Positions 1 through 8,595 of a DNA stretch of 39,850 nt are shown here, piece by piece. A program made the position numbers and the translations under genes. The notes below the pieces were generated by a model. The model saw only the letters and a program-made list of their open reading frames with translations. It was not told where the DNA came from and ran no database searches. Positions within the stretch are counted from its first letter, which is position 1. The number at the start of each line of letters is the position of its first letter. Origin of the DNA: Richelia sp. SL_2_1 (GTDB lineage Bacteria; Cyanobacteriota; Cyanobacteriia; Cyanobacteriales; Nostocaceae); contig JAAUSO010000052.1 in assembly GCA_012033205.1 (NCBI GenBank), forward strand, positions 1 through 39,850, written 5' to 3'.

Positions 1-157
1 GACTCAGTTGGACTTATTCGGTGATTAAGGAGAGGGGTGCCCGGAGGGCGGGGTGAGGTAAAATTTGTATTCCACTCAAGTGAAAACCGCTATATACATC
101 TTATTTACTGTAAAAATTTAACAGGATAATGATGTATTAATAGTTTCTATGGTAATT

Positions 158-1444
158 TCAAAATCTGCCGTTTCCTTGGACGATATGCTTGAGAGTAGTC
201 AAACTTTCTAAACCAATCAATCCTCTACGGTGTCCTTTTTGGTTAGACATTCCTAAAAATACCGCATCTCCCCATAATGGATTACGGCTAAAACGCGGCG
301 AAGCATTAATATAAGTAGAAGCGCTATTTACACCCAAAGCGAATTGCCTGCTTTCTTGGTAAGATTCAGTCACAATGCAGTCAGCGTGTCCGCTACTATG
401 CTGATTAATCCAAGTAATCGCCGTATCTAAACTATCTACAAGTTTAAACGCAACTGTTTTAGTAAAATAAGCTCTTCCCCATTCATTATCTTCTACCAGT
501 TGCAACTGAGGAAATGATTCTCGCAGTTCAGCATCTCCTCTCAGGTAAAAACCTTTTTCCTGTAAATTCTTTAATAACGTACCTAAAGAAGAGGATAGAG
601 TTTGCCGATTGATTAATACCTTTTCAATGGCATTTACTGGATCTGGAGAACTAGCATGGCTTTCAAGAATCATCCAGCGTGCAATATCCACCAAGCTACC
701 ATTGGACGACCAATATAGATAACAATTACCCATAGCCGATTTTAAAACTGGTGCTGTAGATTGGCGTACTACCTGCTGTATTAAACTGGTACGTCCGTAA
801 GGAATCACTAAATTTAAATACTGTTCTTGAGTAACCAAATCGAGAATTGACGTACCATGTTCCGCTGTTACCAATTCTACAGAGCCTACAGGTAATCCAG
901 CTTCTGCAACAGCATTTTGTAGTACTAAGGCAATCGCCGCATTAGAATGGCTGGCTTCGGTACTTCCCTTAAGAATAATACTGTTGCCGGTTTTAATACA
1001 TAAACCAGCGGCAATGGCTCCTAATTCTGGAAAGGCTTCGTAAATAAAAGCAATTACCCCCAAAGGTGTTGACTGGGAGTAACTTTGCTCTTCACCTAAT
1101 TGATAATCGGCAGTTCTCATCCGTCGCAAGGGATCTGATAATCCCTCCAATCTTTGGAGAATTTCTACTGCTGAATCTAAACGTTCCGGAGTTAATTTTA
1201 GCCAATCCAAAATTAAATCTGGTACTGCCATTTCCCGACAAGCTTCGAGGTCTAAAGTATTTGCTTCTAATATATCGTCAAACGAGCGTTCTAGCGCCTC
1301 AGCCATCGCCATTAAAGCGCGACTACGATCTGCTCCTTTGGTGATGCCCAATTTTAAGGCAGCATCGTATGCGCGTTTGGCGATACGCTCAGCGTCGCCT
1401 TTAGCTATCACAATTGTTTGGGGGTTCTCGGCAAAAGCATCCAC
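158..1444 (-). CDS. proA: ProA-like glutamate-5-semialdehyde dehydrogenase (gamma-glutamyl phosphate reductase family), catalytic Cys not conserved
   Basis: The 428-residue product starts at GTG (1444-1442) and has the usual family length. It aligns by eye along its whole length with ProA, the NADPH-dependent reductase of the second proline-synthesis step: YEAFPE/LCIKTGNS (about 136-155), the GNCYLY stretch near 239-244, and the C-terminal INASPRF and GLESLTTLKHI blocks. The stretch that in E. coli ProA reads RPSTCNTVETLLV, with the nucleophilic cysteine, is here SSPDPVNAIEKVLIN, so the cysteine position holds Val270. The gene may therefore be a diverged paralogue with altered or no dehydrogenase activity, with a canonical ProA elsewhere. 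Family assignment is secure; the reaction is not. It lies 17 bases downstream of the next minus-strand gene and could be cotranscribed with it. Confidence 0.85.
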   Translation of the reverse strand: MDAFAENPQTIVIAKGDAERIAKRAYDAALKLGITKGADRSRALMAMAEALERSFDDILEANTLDLEACREMAVPDLILDWLKLTPERLDSAVEILQRLEGLSDPLRRMRTADYQLGEEQSYSQSTPLGVIAFIYEAFPELGAIAAGLCIKTGNSIILKGSTEASHSNAAIALVLQNAVAEAGLPVGSVELVTAEHGTSILDLVTQEQYLNLVIPYGRTSLIQQVVRQSTAPVLKSAMGNCYLYWSSNGSLVDIARWMILESHASSPDPVNAIEKVLINRQTLSSSLGTLLKNLQEKGFYLRGDAELRESFPQLQLVEDNEWGRAYFTKTVAFKLVDSLDTAITWINQHSSGHADCIVTESYQESRQFALGVNSASTYINASPRFSRNPLWGDAVFLGMSNQKGHRRGLIGLESLTTLKHIVQGNGRF

Positions 1445-1461
1445 AGTAAATAATTAGCGCC

Positions 1462-1869
1462 TTAACGTCTATAGGTAAGCCAAACCATAAGAGCTGGCAG
1501 TATAGCCAATAGCACTGCTATCAGCGCCCAAGCAATAATGCCAGAACCACTTGCCAAACGCAATGCTAATGGTAACCATATAATGACTAGCACGAAAATA
1601 ATCCCCAGCGCTACTGGTAAGTAACTTTCTCCCAGACGCGGATGGACTACTTTCCATCCAGAATTTGTCCAGCGCCAAGCTCGTTTGTACGGATAAGTCG
1701 TAGAAAGCTGTTCTAGAACGCGAGCATTATCTTCTACGACAAATATCTGCTGACAGCGATCGCAACCGAAGGCTTCTGTCAGGGTAATCGGAACTAAGTG
1801 TCCCCGACGGCGACAGGGACACGGGTATTCGTTGTTGAAATCGATTTTTTCGGGCTTTTGTGGTTGCAC
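1462..1869 (-). CDS. Zinc-ribbon-like small membrane protein, function unknown
   Basis: This 135-residue protein starts at GTG 1869 (ATG is absent nearby). Residues about 15-45 carry a CPC...CDRC pair of cysteine clusters (PCPCRRRGH and FGCDRCQQIF) suggesting a small zinc ribbon. The C-terminal 60 residues contain two hydrophobic segments (around LPVALGIIFVLVIIW and IIAWALIAVLLAILPAL), so it should be an inner- or thylakoid-membrane protein with a cytoplasmic ribbon. I do not recognise a named family. It sits immediately upstream of the ProA-like gene on the same strand. Confidence 0.7.
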   Translation of the reverse strand: MQPQKPEKIDFNNEYPCPCRRRGHLVPITLTEAFGCDRCQQIFVVEDNARVLEQLSTTYPYKRAWRWTNSGWKVVHPRLGESYLPVALGIIFVLVIIWLPLALRLASGSGIIAWALIAVLLAILPALMVWLTYRR

Positions 1870-2254
1870 TATGACTGCTCTTTTGACTCTCCCTTCGGTT
1901 TTAAATTAGGAATCTGTTTTATATTCCCTTAAATTTACAATTCAGAATAAACTGTTTTATACAGAATTCTCTATTGAGAAATAATTTAAACGGATAAGCA
2001 GTTTACCCACTAAAATTTCTTTGTATCATTCACGTTCTTTGGCTGTTACTCTTTCTACATACATACTTTTAATTGATTAACAATCACATTTAATTTAAAT
2101 TAAACTATTTGATGTTTTAGGCATCGCGCTTTTACCATCATATAGTGTAGTCCATCCTGTTTAAAACAGATCGCTCCTAAGTCCTATCTGCGATCTATTT
2201 TTATTTTAATATATGTAAATTTCAACAAATCTTCAAAATTCTCGCAATGCTCAT

Positions 2255-2323
2255 AGGGAATAGGTAATTGGGAATAGATAATTGGGAATAGGTAATTGGG
2301 AATAGGTAATTGGGAATTGGGAA
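2255..2323. repeat. Heptameric short tandem repeats (STRR)
   Basis: Consecutive copies of GGGAATA/GGTAATT-type heptads occur in tandem with small variations. This is the STRR class typical of heterocystous cyanobacterial intergenic DNA. Confidence 0.85.
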
Positions 2324-2383
2324 ATGTCCTAACAATTATGTCTACCGCTATAACTAAAACTCAAAAATTAACTAAAAATTAAA

Positions 2384-2418
2384 CTAAAAAATGCAGAAGG
2401 TTTAATTTCTGCATTTTT
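2384..2418 (-). terminator. Intrinsic terminator of tRNA-Gly
   Basis: A perfect 12-bp stem (AAAAATGCAGAA / TTCTGCATTTTT) with a 9-base loop is followed, on the minus strand, by a T run. It lies 22 bases beyond the 3' end of the minus-strand tRNA-Gly gene. Confidence 0.7.
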
Positions 2419-2439
2419 CGTAATTATTAATTTTTTCTA

Positions 2440-2511
2440 AGCGGGTGACGCGATTCGAACGCGCGACATTCACCTTGGCAAGGTGACGCTCTACCACTGA
2501 GCTACACCCGC
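2440..2511 (-). tRNA. tRNA-Gly (anticodon GCC)
   Basis: Reading the minus strand gives a full cloverleaf: acceptor GCGGGTG/CACCCGC, D arm GCTC-AGTGGTA-GAGC, anticodon stem TCACC/GGTGA around loop TTGCCAA (anticodon GCC), and a T arm containing GTTCGAAT. The discriminator base is T (2440), as expected for bacterial tRNA-Gly. No encoded CCA. Confidence 0.97.
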
Positions 2512-2569
2512 ATTCTCATCATAAATAATAATATCCCACACGAATTAAAATTTGTCAACCCCTTTTTTT

Positions 2570-2683
2570 GAATGGGTAATGGGTAATGGGTGATGGGTAA
2601 TGGTTAGAAGTTAGGAATTTTTCTTTCCCCAATTCCCAACTACCAATTCCCAATTACCAACTACCAATTACCAATTACCAATT
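2570..2683. repeat. Heptameric short tandem repeats (two blocks)
   Basis: Block one (about 2570-2604) repeats TAATGGG-type heptads. Block two (about 2629-2683) repeats CCAATTA/CCAATTC-type heptads right up to the ribH stop codon. Between them lies a short spacer. Confidence 0.85.
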
Positions 2684-2690
2684 CCTCTTT

Positions 2691-3269
2691 TTAAACTTTC
2701 TCTTCCGACTCTGCGGATATGTTGTTTAAACTTGCGCTTTTAAGGGAACCTGCTAAAGTACCAGAGTTAGGGGAATATTGTTGCTTGAGACTGGGACGTA
2801 GTTGACGCATAAGGCTAGCCATTTCCAAGGCATTCATGGCATAATCCCAACCGTGATTGCTTTTAATTCCGGCTCTTTCTAGGGCTTGCTGCATGGTGTC
2901 GGCTGTCAACACACCAAAAATTACTGGTACACCTGTTTGAAATGCGGCTGCGGAGATTCCTTTGGCGACTTCTGATGATACGTAGTCAAAATGTGGTGTT
3001 TGTCCCCGGATGACTGCACCCAAGCAAATTATCGCGTCGTAACTACCTGACATTGCTAATTGTCGGGCGACTAATGGAACTTCAAAGCTTCCAGGCACCC
3101 AAACATAATCTACTTGAGAACCGTGGGGGTTAGTATCAATACCGTGGCGTTTTAAACAATCTTGACACCCTTCTAGCAGTTTAGTGGTTACTAAGTCGTT
3201 AAATCTACCAATTACTAATGCAAAGTGTAGGGGTTCTGCTTGAGTAAAACTTCCCTCGAAAACTGCCAT
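2691..3269 (-). CDS. ribH: 6,7-dimethyl-8-ribityllumazine synthase
   Basis: Lumazine synthase condenses 5-amino-6-ribitylaminouracil with dihydroxybutanone phosphate in the penultimate step of riboflavin synthesis. Visible landmarks are GRFNDLVT (residues 21-28), PGSFEVP (59-65), the [14 protein letters not shown] loop with the catalytic His at about 93, and [16 protein letters not shown]. The core ends near MRQLRP (about residue 159). About 33 further residues, rich in Ser, Asn and Gln, follow and look like a disordered tail not usual for the family. There is no recognisable FMN riboswitch upstream. The stop codon abuts a heptad repeat block. Confidence 0.95.
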   Translation of the reverse strand: MAVFEGSFTQAEPLHFALVIGRFNDLVTTKLLEGCQDCLKRHGIDTNPHGSQVDYVWVPGSFEVPLVARQLAMSGSYDAIICLGAVIRGQTPHFDYVSSEVAKGISAAAFQTGVPVIFGVLTADTMQQALERAGIKSNHGWDYAMNALEMASLMRQLRPSLKQQYSPNSGTLAGSLKSASLNNISAESEEKV

Positions 3270-3329
3270 AGTTGCCTCTTTTATAAATATACTTCTTTAA
3301 CCAGATACTTCAGTTTAGTGCCGATCGCA

Positions 3330-3442
3330 AATAATAGGAGCAGAAAATTACCGGAAGATTGCGAGAAAAACAAAGGAAACAAAATATACTTTGATATTCC
3401 TCTGCTTTGCAATCCGTGGGGTATTCCTCTGCTCCTATTATT
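3330..3442. repeat. MITE-like element with 15-bp perfect terminal inverted repeats
   Basis: AATAATAGGAGCAGA at 3330-3344 is repeated in inverse at 3428-3442. An 83-base centre holds a 12-base direct repeat, TATTCCTCTGCT, at about 3393 and 3422; the second copy overlaps the right arm. It fills the ribH-psbZ gap and has no coding capacity. Confidence 0.6.
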
Positions 3443-3468
3443 GGTCAATCTATGGTTAAAGCAGTGGC

Positions 3469-3657
3469 TTAAACTACGAAAAAGTTTAAAGCTCCGACTA
3501 ATAATACCAAAGCAAACCAAGCTCCGGAACCAATCCAGAGAAATTTCTTGGATTCAATCCAGGTTTGAGGAGTCGCGTAAGCAACGGGTACGCCAATTAC
3601 CATGACGAAAGACAACGCAACTAGAGCGAGTAGAGCTATTTGGAATATGATGGTCAT
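3469..3657 (-). CDS. psbZ: Photosystem II core protein PsbZ (Ycf9)
   Basis: This 62-residue protein has exactly the family length. Two transmembrane helices (about residues 3-26 and 40-61) are separated by a short loop with the characteristic [18 protein letters not shown] motif. PsbZ is a peripheral subunit of the photosystem II core that helps stabilise PSII dimers and antenna interaction. The ATG is preceded by a purine-rich stretch on the minus strand (AAGAGAAAAGAAAA). It is followed by the MITE-like repeat and then ribH on the same strand; a ribH-psbZ neighbourhood is common in cyanobacteria as far as I recall. Confidence 0.96.
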   Translation of the reverse strand: MTIIFQIALLALVALSFVMVIGVPVAYATPQTWIESKKFLWIGSGAWFALVLLVGALNFFVV

Positions 3658-3709
3658 TTTTCTTTTCTCTTAGACGGATAGTTTTTAAAATCAATATTCT
3701 CTAAAACTA

Positions 3710-4053
3710 ATGTACCTTATTGGTGGTGCGTTTATCGGCGATGTTACTGCTCCTACTGATTTTTTCTGGGAATTAATCGGTAGTAGCTTTGTTGTGGGAA
3801 CTGCTCAATGGTTTATAATTTACTGCAATTTTCGGAATTAAAAATTTTGGTGGATATTTGCTAGTACTTTGAGTGGTACTGCAAGAGGTGCGGTAGGTTC
3901 TGATGTATGTGCTGTTGCTGTTTCAATCCTGTCAAATTTGTGGTGTGACTATATCTAATGGTATGGGCTGGGCTGCAAGCAAGTGGCGCTGTTACTGGTA
4001 TTGTACTACTATGGTTAATAGGTAATTATTCTAAAAACTGCTCCAAAGGCTAA
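3710..4053 (+). pseudogene. Decayed gene for a glycine-rich cyanobacterial membrane protein
   Basis: From ATG 3710 the frame reads LIGGAFIGDV...FVVGTAQWFIIYCNFRN and then hits a TAA (3839-3841). The same frame continues KFWWIFASTLSGTARGAVG up to another stop near 3956, and a different frame then supplies GLQASGAVTGIVLLWLIGNYS, ending at TAA 4051-4053. The pieces resemble, in order, a widespread cyanobacterial Gly/Trp-rich membrane protein (G-x-x-Q-W..., WW-x-x-AST..., GA-x-TG-x-x-L-x-WLL), so a nonsense change plus a frameshift have disrupted it. The parent family is recognised only by pattern. Confidence 0.55.
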
Positions 4054-4143
4054 TGTGTCTTAGCTAAAGTAATGTTACTTATAGAAATATAACTACCAGT
4101 AGTTTTATAAATATCTAAATACAGAAGAATACAAATAATTAAT

Positions 4144-4827
4144 ATGTCAAACTCTAGTTTACAAGAAATTACGACTCAATTAGAAAGTTCTTCCTTAAGA
4201 GATAGAATGGTTGCTCTGGCTTCATTAAGAGATATTCCAGCGGAAGATGCAGTACCTTTAATCAAAAAAGTGCTTGATGATGAATCTCTGCAATTACGTT
4301 CTATGGCAATATTTGCTTTGGGCATTAAACAAACACCCGATTGCTATCCCATTTTAATCCAAACACTGGAAAGTGACTCAGATTATGGCATCAGAGCCGA
4401 TGCTGCGGGAGCTTTAGGATATTTGGGTGATACTAGAGCTATAGAACCGCTATCACGAGCATTTTACGAAGATACTGATTGGTTAGTACGTTTCAGTGCT
4501 GCTGTTGCGCTTGGTAATTTGAAAGACAATCGCTCCAGAGAAGTACTTTACAAAGCTTTGGAAAGTGAAGAAATTGTGATCCAACAAGCTGCAATCGCAG
4601 CATTGGGAGAAATCAAAGATATCGATTCTGTGGACAAAATCCTTAGCTTTGCTCAATCGGAAGATTGGTTAATACGTCAGCGTTTAGCAGAGGCTTTAGG
4701 AAATCTTCCTACTCCTAAGAGTATTTCAGCTTTACAGTATTTAAAAAAAGACAGTCATCCTCACGTCAGTGAATCGGCGAAAATTTCCCTCTCAAGACTT
4801 GAAGAAGCAAACAATCAAATGGAATAA
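4144..4827 (+). CDS. nblB: HEAT-repeat protein, NblB-like phycobilisome degradation / phycobilin lyase-family protein
   Basis: The 227-residue protein is almost entirely helical HEAT/PBS-lyase repeats of about 31 residues, with recurring R-x-x-A-x-x-ALG signatures (LRSMAIFALG, IRADAAGALGYLGD, VRFSAAVALGNLKD, IQQAAIAALGEIKD, IRQRLAEALGNL). Length and repeat pattern fit NblB, the protein needed for phycobilisome disassembly during nutrient starvation, which is related to the CpcE/CpcF bilin lyases. A CpcS-type lyase gene follows 286 bases downstream on the same strand, supporting a phycobilisome role. Distinguishing NblB from other short PBS-lyase HEAT proteins needs a tree. Confidence 0.7.
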   Translation: MSNSSLQEITTQLESSSLRDRMVALASLRDIPAEDAVPLIKKVLDDESLQLRSMAIFALGIKQTPDCYPILIQTLESDSDYGIRADAAGALGYLGDTRAIEPLSRAFYEDTDWLVRFSAAVALGNLKDNRSREVLYKALESEEIVIQQAAIAALGEIKDIDSVDKILSFAQSEDWLIRQRLAEALGNLPTPKSISALQYLKKDSHPHVSESAKISLSRLEEANNQME

Positions 4828-4961
4828 TTCCCATCGCATTTTGAGATTAATTAGTATAAAAAAACATTCCTTCAAGGTAGTCAACATGAAATTTTTTTTC
4901 ATTGCCATGAATGTAAGGGTTTTTCTCACTAGTCACTACTCCCTACTTATTTACAAGTCAG

Positions 4962-4994
4962 AGAAGTTGGGTTTCTAAAACAAACCCGACTTCT
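4962..4994. repeat. Short GTCGGGTTT-family inverted repeat
   Basis: AGAAGTTGGGTTT (4962-4974) pairs with AAACCCGACTTCT (4982-4994) with one G-T wobble across a 7-base loop. It belongs to the same palindrome family seen near 5.7, 16.4 and 19.9 kb, and may act as a transcript end after the NblB-like gene. Confidence 0.65.
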
Positions 4995-5113
4995 GGGTAT
5001 CATAAAGTTACGAAACATTTGATTTTCTTGACATTCTGTAAAGATGGTACTTGCTTGCTGTTACCTTTTAAAAAGTGAGATTATAAAAATTTTGATGTCA
5101 GGTAATTTGATTG

Positions 5114-5680
5114 ATGAATATTGAAGAGTTTTTTGAATTAAGTGCTGGTAAATGGTTTTCCCATCGTACTAGTCATCATTTGGCTTTTAAGCAATCAGAA
5201 GGCGGTAAATCAGATATTATTATTGAAACCTTAGCAGCTGACCATCCAGAAGTAATTAAACTGTGCGAACAACATCAATTTGAACCCAGTAGCGGAAACT
5301 ATGGTGCCAGAGTCACCTGGAATGGCACAATGGAATGGGATCAAGAAAAACACGAAGGTTCCACAGTATTGGTGGCAATACCAAATCTAGATGACCCTAA
5401 TACAGGAAAGTTACTCCGAGAAATGGGTTATGCAGAAAAAACTCCAGTTGCCGGAAGTTATAAAATGGGTAGCGATGATGCACTCACCCTAACTACAGAA
5501 TACGAAACTATGTGGTCTGAAGAACGTTTATGGTTTGCAAGTCCAAATTTACGGATGCGTGTTGGTATTCTCAAGCGTTTCGGTGGTTTCAGTATGGCTT
5601 CTTTTACTTCGGAAATTCGCATGGGTGGAACTTCACCTGCTGCTAAAACAAACGATGCAGCGACTAATACTGCATCATAA
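5114..5680 (+). CDS. cpcS: Chromophore lyase CpcS/CpeS (phycobiliprotein bilin lyase)
   Basis: CpcS-type lyases attach phycocyanobilin to the conserved Cys-84 site of phycobiliprotein subunits. The product (188 residues from ATG 5114; the TTG one codon earlier is a less likely start) opens with [20 protein letters not shown], typical of the family. It also shows the [17 protein letters not shown] and [18 protein letters not shown] blocks, and [30 protein letters not shown] near the C-terminus. The fold is a lipocalin-like barrel. The last about 18 residues are a variable Ala/Thr-rich tail. Tandem palindromic repeats begin two bases after the stop codon. Confidence 0.93.
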   Translation: MNIEEFFELSAGKWFSHRTSHHLAFKQSEGGKSDIIIETLAADHPEVIKLCEQHQFEPSSGNYGARVTWNGTMEWDQEKHEGSTVLVAIPNLDDPNTGKLLREMGYAEKTPVAGSYKMGSDDALTLTTEYETMWSEERLWFASPNLRMRVGILKRFGGFSMASFTSEIRMGGTSPAAKTNDAATNTAS

Positions 5681-5682
5681 CA

Positions 5683-5825
5683 AGAAGTCGGGTTTTTATC
5701 ATAATTTTAAGTCTGTAGCAAATATGTTTTAAAAACCCGACTTCTCAAATGATTAATTAGTACAATAAGTCGGTTTTTTATGATAATTGTAAGGTTTTTA
5801 CAGACAGTTTTAAAAAACCCGACTT
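5683..5825. repeat. Two tandem copies of a GTCGGGTTT palindromic element
   Basis: Copy one has perfect 15-bp arms (AGAAGTCGGGTTTTT at 5683-5697, AAAAACCCGACTTCT at 5731-5745). Copy two (5767-5779 with 5812-5825) lacks one G in its left arm. The loops are also alike (ATAATT-TAAG...), so this is a tandem duplication of a roughly 60-base element. Stem followed by T-rich sequence suggests it can terminate transcription of cpcS and of the converging coiled-coil gene. Confidence 0.75.
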
Positions 5826-5855
5826 CTCAAATCAGACTTCTGAAGATAAAATTAA

Positions 5856-6920
5856 TTAAGAACCAGTAGATGTATTTTTCCTGGCAGTAGTTTTATTTGG
5901 TCTACTTTTGGTTGTTCTAGCTTGTGGTGGATGATTTAAGCTGTTTTCAAGCTTACTTACTGTGTTCACCACACTATCTAATTGAGTTTTTATTGTCTCA
6001 AATCCCGCTAATTTTTCAACAATAGTTTTTAATTGTTCTTGTTGATTATTTAACTGTAAATCTATTTCCTCTTGGTTGGATTTTTGATTTGATTGATTAT
6101 TAGCTTTATCTAACTCAGTTAAATATTTTTCCAATTTTTCTGTAGTTTGAGTTAGATTCTCCAGTTTATTAGACACGGAAGAAACTGTTTCTAATTTCTT
6201 TGTCAGTAGTTGAAAGTTTTCTTGCTGTTTGTTGTTAGTACCTTCTATTGTTTTATTCAAATTTTCTGTAGTTTGAGTGTTAACTTTATGTAGCTGATTC
6301 AGATATTTTTCAAATTTTTCTGTAGTTTGAGTTAAATTTTCAACTCGTTCGGAAATAGAAGAAACAGTTTTTAAATTCTTTGTCAGAGATTGTAATTCTT
6401 GTTGTGTCTGACTATTTCCTTCTATTGTTTTGCTCAAACTTTCTGTTGTTTGAGTATTAGCTTTATTCAATTCAATTAGATGGGTTTCGAGTTTTTCTGT
6501 AGTTTGAGTTAAATTCTCAACTTGGTTAGATACAGCAGAAAAAGTTTCTAATTTGTGTGTGAGAGCTTCTAAACTTTCTTGTTGTTGCTTGTTATTATTT
6601 GCTAAAGCTTGATTGAGACTTTCTTTCGTTTGATGATTCGCTTTATTTAACTCAATTAGACGTGTATCGAGTTTTTCTGTAGTTTGAGTTAAATTATCAA
6701 TCTGGTTTTTTAAGACTTGGGAAGAATCACTTTGATGTTTACTACTCTCAGCAACTATTTGAGTTAACTGCTTATTTAATTCACTTGTATCTTCTACAAG
6801 CTTTAATAATTTTTCTTGTTCAACTTTACTCACATTTAAACTACTTTTGATTTGCAAAACCAATATAGTGACTATTCCGACGAAAATTACTGATACTGTG
6901 GAGATAATTAGCAGTGTCAT
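5856..6920 (-). CDS. Membrane-anchored coiled-coil protein with 59-60-residue tandem repeats
   Basis: The 354-residue product begins with one hydrophobic helix (residues 2-23), followed by polar, Gln/Asn/Thr/Lys-rich sequence predicted to be a long coiled coil. From residue 74 a unit opening (I/V/L)(D/E)NLTQTTEK occurs four times: 74-133, 134-192, 193-252 and a partial unit from 253. Each full unit ends in an ETVSS-type stretch. The C-terminal tail (about 330-354) is basic and low-complexity (TKSRPNKTTARKN). The DNA repeats with the same period (about 178-180 bases). No enzyme motif is present. It resembles filament- or cell-shape-type coiled-coil proteins in general build only; function unknown. 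Confidence 0.75.
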   Translation of the reverse strand: MTLLIISTVSVIFVGIVTILVLQIKSSLNVSKVEQEKLLKLVEDTSELNKQLTQIVAESSKHQSDSSQVLKNQIDNLTQTTEKLDTRLIELNKANHQTKESLNQALANNNKQQQESLEALTHKLETFSAVSNQVENLTQTTEKLETHLIELNKANTQTTESLSKTIEGNSQTQQELQSLTKNLKTVSSISERVENLTQTTEKFEKYLNQLHKVNTQTTENLNKTIEGTNNKQQENFQLLTKKLETVSSVSNKLENLTQTTEKLEKYLTELDKANNQSNQKSNQEEIDLQLNNQQEQLKTIVEKLAGFETIKTQLDSVVNTVSKLENSLNHPPQARTTKSRPNKTTARKNTSTGS

Positions 6921-7126
6921 TCCTATTTTTATCCTTAGCGTAAATTAAATATAGTTAATCATTCATCCTATATTGAAAATTGATGAACTATAGAATGATA
7001 CATCATCATATAGTAAGTAAAGGTATTTTGGAGAGCAAAAACTTTACTATTTAACAAATGTGAATATATTTTGAGCAGAGAAGATAATCTTTCTCCTCTT
7101 CTACCATCTTACATACAATACATCAT

Positions 7127-8595
7127 TTAAATATTTAACAAACGAGCAACTGTCTGGGGTAACGGCAGTACAATCAAAATTAACAGTGCAATTGCTAGAA
7201 GTCCAAAAATATCTCGTTTATTATCTAATTCAGTTACATCGTTCAAAGCCGGTTCATCTGTTAAACGTAAAAATATCAAATAAATAGCCCACAATAAATA
7301 TTCTGACTGAATTAAAGAAAGTAATAATAACAGTAAACGCGCAATTTGTCCAATAACCATTGCTGTTTTCTGTCCAAACATTGCATGAACAATATGTCCA
7401 CCGTCAAGTTGTCCTACAGGTATCAAATTTAATGCGGTGACAATTATTCCTAGAAAACCAGCTACTGCTACTGGATGTAAGTCTATTGCCATATTAGACG
7501 TTAACTGAGCGCCTAATGTCAACTTCGAGAGTAGCGCTATTAATATCGAATTTCTGGGATTCAAAGCATCAGGGTTTAACATTGGTGCTTCGTTGTCTAT
7601 GGGGACTATCTGCGAGTTACTCAAACCCCATATTAATAGAGGTAAACTTGCGAGAAAACCTGCAACAGGTCCGGCAATACTAACATCAAATAAAGCTTTA
7701 CGATTGGGTACAGGACTACGCATCTGAATAAATGCACCGAAGGTTCCCAAGAAAAAAGGCATGGGAATAAAATAAGGCAGTGTAGTACGAATTTTGTAAA
7801 ACTTTGCAGTTAAATAATGACCCATTTCGTGTATACCTAAAATGCTCATCAATGATAAGGCATAAGGTAATCCTTGCAATATTAAACTGGGATTAGAGGA
7901 TATTGCCGTAGTTTCAATACCAGCAATTCTGGTTCCGACAAAAGTAGTAGTCAGCAAAGTCGCTACTATCAGTAATAAAGCTAATCCTGGTCGTGTTAAT
8001 TGCTCCTGTTTTAAACCAGCTTTCTTCTGCTGATGATTAGGAACTAACAAAAATATTGGTTTATCGTTATTTAAACCTTCTTGAAAAATTAAAATAAAGC
8101 GATCGCCAAATTCTGCTTCAATATTTTCCTTTACCTGCTGGTAAGCGTTTGTTGCTGAAGTTTTTAACTGACCTCGACAAATCACCGCTTGGGGACGGTA
8201 TTCAATATTTTGAATATAGTATACAGACCAAGGAAAACACGAACGCAATTGACTTTCTTCCGTTGGTTCAATAGGACGCACTGGTGCTGATTCTACGGTA
8301 GGATGTATAGCCGACTCTGTTTTGAGTTCTGGGGATTGATTGTTCCCATCCTTAAGGTTTTTACGCCCCGACTCAAACAATATCCAGTATAACAAAAACA
8401 TATTGCTAATGACCAAAACACTAGTGGCGATGGTAATTGGGTTTCATATATTCTCATCCAACCAGTCCATATTAATGGTGGTGCCATCAATACTAACCAC
8501 AACAGCCAAGCTGGAGTTTTTGTTACTTTTGCAACTGTTTTTTGCAGAGTATAGTAAGTAAATATTCCTAAAATAATTAAAAGCAAAAATGTCAT
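7127..8595 (-). CDS. Site-2 protease family (M50) intramembrane metalloprotease, frameshifted
   Basis: The gene appears as two overlapping frames. The first begins at ATG 8595 (MTFLLLIILGIFTYYTLQ...), carries two membrane segments and runs to ...WSLAICF; the second supplies LLYWILFESGRKNLK and the remaining protein to 7127. Adding one base to the A5 run at 8394-8398 (T5 in the gene) joins them into about 489 residues, the usual size of this cyanobacterial family. The catalytic zinc motif HEMGH lies in the second part, with NLIPVGQLDGGH further on giving the third ligand, among at least six membrane segments. Site-2 proteases cleave membrane-embedded substrates such as anti-sigma factors. The break may be an assembly error, real mutation or slippage. 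Confidence 0.8.

Larger units (their letters stand above)
1870..2439. other. Intergenic stretch, no gene seen apart from repeats
   Basis: This AT-rich spacer between the zinc-ribbon gene and tRNA-Gly has no credible reading frame on either strand. Its only structured parts are the heptad repeats at 2255-2323 and the hairpin that ends the tRNA transcript. Confidence 0.6.

Noticed and set aside
1066-1344. Plus-strand open frame of 92 codons inside the ProA-like gene
   Set aside because: Antisense shadow of a coding gene; no ribosome-binding site or recognisable protein.
3270-3468. Possible FMN riboswitch upstream of ribH
   Set aside because: Only the 15-bp inverted repeat is present; the conserved RFN-element core is not seen, and the structure lies near psbZ's 3' end.
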